DNA from: Dugong dugon
Taxonomy: Eukaryota; Chordata; Mammalia; Sirenia; Dugongidae
Length of the DNA: 64,000 nucleotides
Assembly (NCBI GenBank): GCA_030035585.1
Contig: CM057467.1
Span: 69,924,941 to 69,988,940 of the forward strand
Reading direction: 5' to 3'
The position numbers and the translations under genes are program-made. Of this stretch, positions 61,061 to 64,000 are shown one piece after another (positions within the stretch are counted from its first letter, which is position 1; each line of letters opens with the position of its first letter). Under the pieces are notes generated by a model that was given only the letters and a program-made list of their open reading frames with translations, was not told the origin of the DNA and searched no databases.

Positions 61061-61500
61061 TATACAATTGATTTTTGAATACTGATGTGATGTTGCTAAA
61101 TTTACTTACTACTTCTAGTAGGTTTTTTTTTTGTACATATCATTTGATATTTTCTATACATGATCATGTCATCGGCAGATACACATTGGATAGGATTTCT
61201 AACAGTATTATGTTGAATAGAAGTGGTAATAATATGTATCCTTGTTTTATTCTTGATTTTAAAGGGAGAAAAAAATTTTTTTGACATTTCATGATTAAGT
61301 ACGTTATATGCTATAGAGTTTATAAGTTAAGGAAGTTCCCACCTATTATTAGTTAATAAAGGTTTTTATCTTCTTTTTTAAAAAATCATAAACAGGTGTT
61401 GAATTTTACAGAATACTTTCGCTAAATCTATTGGTATCATATGGTTTCTCTCTCTCTCTTTTTTTTAACATGTTCAATGACAATAATAGATTTCCCCCAA
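61061..61500 (-). mobile_element. L1, antisense, continuation in ORF2
   Basis: Continues 58915-60700 after the nested 60705-61060 repeat; GATCATGTCATCGGCAGATA is antisense ORF2. Confidence 0.72.
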
Positions 61501-62289
61501 AATATTTTGTTATTTTAAACTACAAGTACTTGGTTGTAAGTGAATGCAAAAGGTGATTTATTTAAAAATCACTAGGCAAGTACAAACCTGGCTGTGTATG
61601 AAAAGGGCATTATTGCCACTGTTCGATAAAAGTTCTCAAGAGCAGATGAATTTAAGACCGTCATAGTCTGGCTTCAGCTTTTCAGAGAGTTTATCATATC
61701 ATCATTTGGAAACAACAGTGGGTGAAGGCAAGAATGAGTCCCAGGATACACAGAGCTCAGCATAGTGAAGGCATCTGGCAAGGTTGCAGTGTGGGCCAGG
61801 CGCTGAAATTTGTCAGGAATATGATCAGTGGAAGTAGGATGCTCTCTATTTTCTGCTTCTAAGCTTACTTACCATGCCAATCTTCAGCTCTCAGTAGTTC
61901 AAACAAAATTCTTCTGTTGGGTGAATGAATGTCTTTGGTTATCCAGGTAGCAGGGCACGGAGGAGAGAGCAAGAACTTCATCAGCATATGTCCATGCAAG
62001 CTAAGTACAGATAAGATTCTGGGGACAGGCTACCCCTGTATTATCAAGTGCAAGAATGTATAATGCAGAAGGACCTCAACATATCTGTGTGTGGAGTTAA
62101 CCTGTTACTTTCTGGAATGGTTTCCTGTCTAGTGTATGTCTATAATCTGGGAAAATCCCTTCCCTTCACCTTGGGAATTGCTTTTACCTTTCTCCTGTGT
62201 TGTACCTCCTAAGCCTCATATCTCATGTCTTCTTCCATTTTGGATAATATTCTCACTTTGGTGTAAACACATCCTCCAATAGGTTCCTG
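61501..62289 (-). other. ACER3 intron, unique DNA
   Basis: Intronic by position, with no repeat or exon recognised. The missing upstream ACER3 exon was looked for here and not found. Confidence 0.5.
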
Positions 62290-62900
62290 AGTAATAGTTT
62301 ATGGGACATAATTTTTTTCCAGAACTTGAATGTATAAAAATGTGTTTTGTCCCCATATTTTATTGATAGTTTAGCTGGGTACTGAATTCTAGGTTAGAAA
62401 TAATTTTCCTTTAGAAAATTTAAGGCATTGATCTACTGTCCTCTAGCTTCTGGTTGTTGCTTTAAGTATAAAGCCATTCTGACTCCTGAGCCTTTGTATG
62501 TATACCTGCTTCCCAACTCTAAAGATGTGTGGGGTCTTCCTTGTTTTAGTATTCTGAAATTTTATGATGCTGTATTTTGGTGTGGGTCTATTTCCATCCA
62601 TTGTGCTGGGTATCCAGTGGGCTCCTTCCATCTAATAATTCATGTCCATCAATTATAGGATGTCTTCTTGAATTATTTTATTTTGGTGATGGCTTCCTCC
62701 ATTCCATTTTTTTCTGTCTACCCCCCCCCCCCTTTTTTAGTGTTGGTCCTTCTATTCTGGCCCAGTAATACCCCTATTAAGACTCTTGTACTTTCTATTT
62801 TTCTCTTTTTTGATCTATACTCAGAGAGACTTCTTTAACTCCTTCAGCTGACTTTTTCATATTTTGAATTTCTAAGATCCCTTTTTTTTTGATGTGTGGA
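62290..62900. mobile_element. Old mammalian LINE-like repeat
   Basis: AAGGCATTGATCTACTGTCC, AAAGCCATTCTGACTCCTGA and GGTGTGGGTCTATTTCCATC belong to a common old repeat, probably L1. A C-run lies at 62722-62732. Confidence 0.5.
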
Positions 62901-62950
62901 TATGGATTCTCTGACTTTTCCTTTTTTATAGCATACAATTCTTGGTTTAT

Positions 62951-63150
62951 GGAGTCCCTGGGTAGTGCAAATGATTAAGGCACTTGGCTGCTAAACAAAA
63001 GGCTGGCAGTTCGAGTCCAACCAGTGGCCCTCAGAAAAAAGGCATGGCAACCTAATTCCAAAAAATCAGCCACTGAAAATCCTATGAAGCAAGTTCTCCT
63101 CTGACACACATGGGGTCACCAGGGTTGGAATCAGGTTGATGACAACTGGT
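62951..63150 (+). mobile_element. AfroSINE variant
   Basis: GGAGTCCCTGGGTAGTGCAA to GATGACAACTGGTT, with the longer middle segment containing AATCAGCCACTGAAAATCCT. Confidence 0.83.
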
Positions 63151-63609
63151 TATTCTTTAATCAAGGTTACACAATTTCCCTGATTTCTGTATGGTATTTA
63201 CATCTTTGGTTGTGCCTGGCGAGTCTAGACATTGTTTACCCTTTCTGAAAAACGGACCTCCAAACCTCTGCAGTTGCCCAAATGGTATGGTATAGGTAAC
63301 AGGATCTACAGATCTAACAGTTTATTAAATAGCTTTTAACCAGTCTACTTATTTTAGACCCATCCTGTACCCCTTTTCCAAACTGCCTGTTGTGCTAATG
63401 CCTGAAACTTGAGAATATTCTATAATGCAAACTGGATTGGCTCCTGGCTTAGGATTTGGATGTCTTGGATCAGTAAATCAGTTAACAGTAGTTCATCTAC
63501 TTTCCAGCTTCTAAAATCTGGTTAAGTCTTTTCTTTGTGGGTTTATCCTTTTAAATGAATCTCTTTGCCCTAGTCTTAGCAGGGTGACGAAGGGAGCAGA
63601 ATTAGATAC

Positions 63610-64000
63610 TTGCTGATCTTCAATATTGTATCTTTATTTTCTCTTTCATTAATTTCTGCCCTTATCTTTACTGTTTTCATTCTTTGTTTCTGTTTGGGTT
63701 TATTCTAGTGATATGTTTTCTAATTCATGAAGTTGGATGCTTAGTTCTTTATTTTTTTGGCTTACCTATTTCTAATGTAAACATCTAAGGTTATAAATTT
63801 CCCACAAAGAACTACTGTAGCTACATCCTACTTTGTAGTATCTTTATTGTGATTCCATTTTAAGTATTTTTAAATTTCCGTTACGATTTCTTTCTTTTTT
63901 TACTTGTGAGGCATTTAGAAGTGTGCTTTTAAATTTCAAAATATTTGGGCTATTTTGAATAATCTTGTCTTGTTTTGTTTAAATGAACTGCACTATGGTT
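63610..64000 (-). mobile_element. L1 ORF2 fragment, antisense, continuing past the edge
   Basis: Antisense ORF2 text such as TAAGGTTATAAATTTCCCAC and AGAAGTGTGCTTTTAAATTT. Confidence 0.7.

Noticed and set aside
58479..64000. Next upstream ACER3 exon
   Set aside because: No sequence resembling the preceding residues was seen on the minus strand. It probably lies beyond the right edge.

Overview
This is a mammalian nuclear DNA window, almost certainly from an afrotherian and most plausibly a paenungulate such as an elephant. The diagnostic signs are about 17 tRNA-derived SINEs of the AfroSINE type and four RTE (BovB-like) LINE copies that share a short 3' tail with those SINEs. Many ERVL-MaLR-type LTRs sit alongside older shared mammalian repeats (L1, L2, MIR, MLT1, MER5A, MER20). 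The species cannot be fixed from the sequence alone. Repeat family names were assigned by eye from memory, not by a database search.

Two host genes are recognisable, both on the minus strand. B3GNT6 (core 3 O-glycan synthase, family GT31) lies at 16372-17497. Its coding exon is present from start to stop but carries an in-frame stop and two one-base deletions, so it reads as a pseudogene. ACER3 (alkaline ceramidase 3) enters from the right edge. Its last four coding exons lie at 58377-58478, 55583-55687, 46865-46910 and 46157-46210, with intact GT-AG splice sites and the metal-binding HxxxH motif. The order ACER3 then B3GNT6, in the same orientation, matches the human 11q13.5 order as I remember it (ACER3, B3GNT6, CAPN5). 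CAPN5 would be expected to the left, but no CAPN5 coding exon was recognised. An orphan CpG island lies at about 11.9-12.5 kb.

Layout: 0-11.9 kb is SINE, RTE, L1 and LTR sequence; 11.9-12.5 kb is the CpG island; 12.6-16.3 kb holds old repeats and unique DNA; 16.4-17.5 kb is the B3GNT6 pseudogene; 17.8-18.3 kb is a solo LTR; 18.7-23.8 kb is an L1 with target-site duplication and a nested LTR; 24.2-27.6 kb is a near full-length but dead RTE with an antisense RTE nested in it; 28-32 kb is L2, MIR and LTR sequence. From 32.3 to 35.4 kb is a rearranged block: a two-LTR MaLR, a 28S rRNA fragment between LTR stubs in opposite orientation, and a short inverted duplication. From 36 to 46 kb are L1 and L2 remnants and a fairly repeat-poor stretch that probably includes the ACER3 3' UTR. 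From 46 to 64 kb are ACER3 exons and introns with a second two-LTR MaLR (50.5-52.4 kb), an RTE ending 60 bp from an exon, and L1.

I found no CRISPR array, functional RNA gene, operon or novel defence-type system. The most notable observations are the apparent loss of B3GNT6, the 28S rRNA fragment in a rearranged LTR block, and two short MaLR elements with leucine-tRNA-type primer sites.
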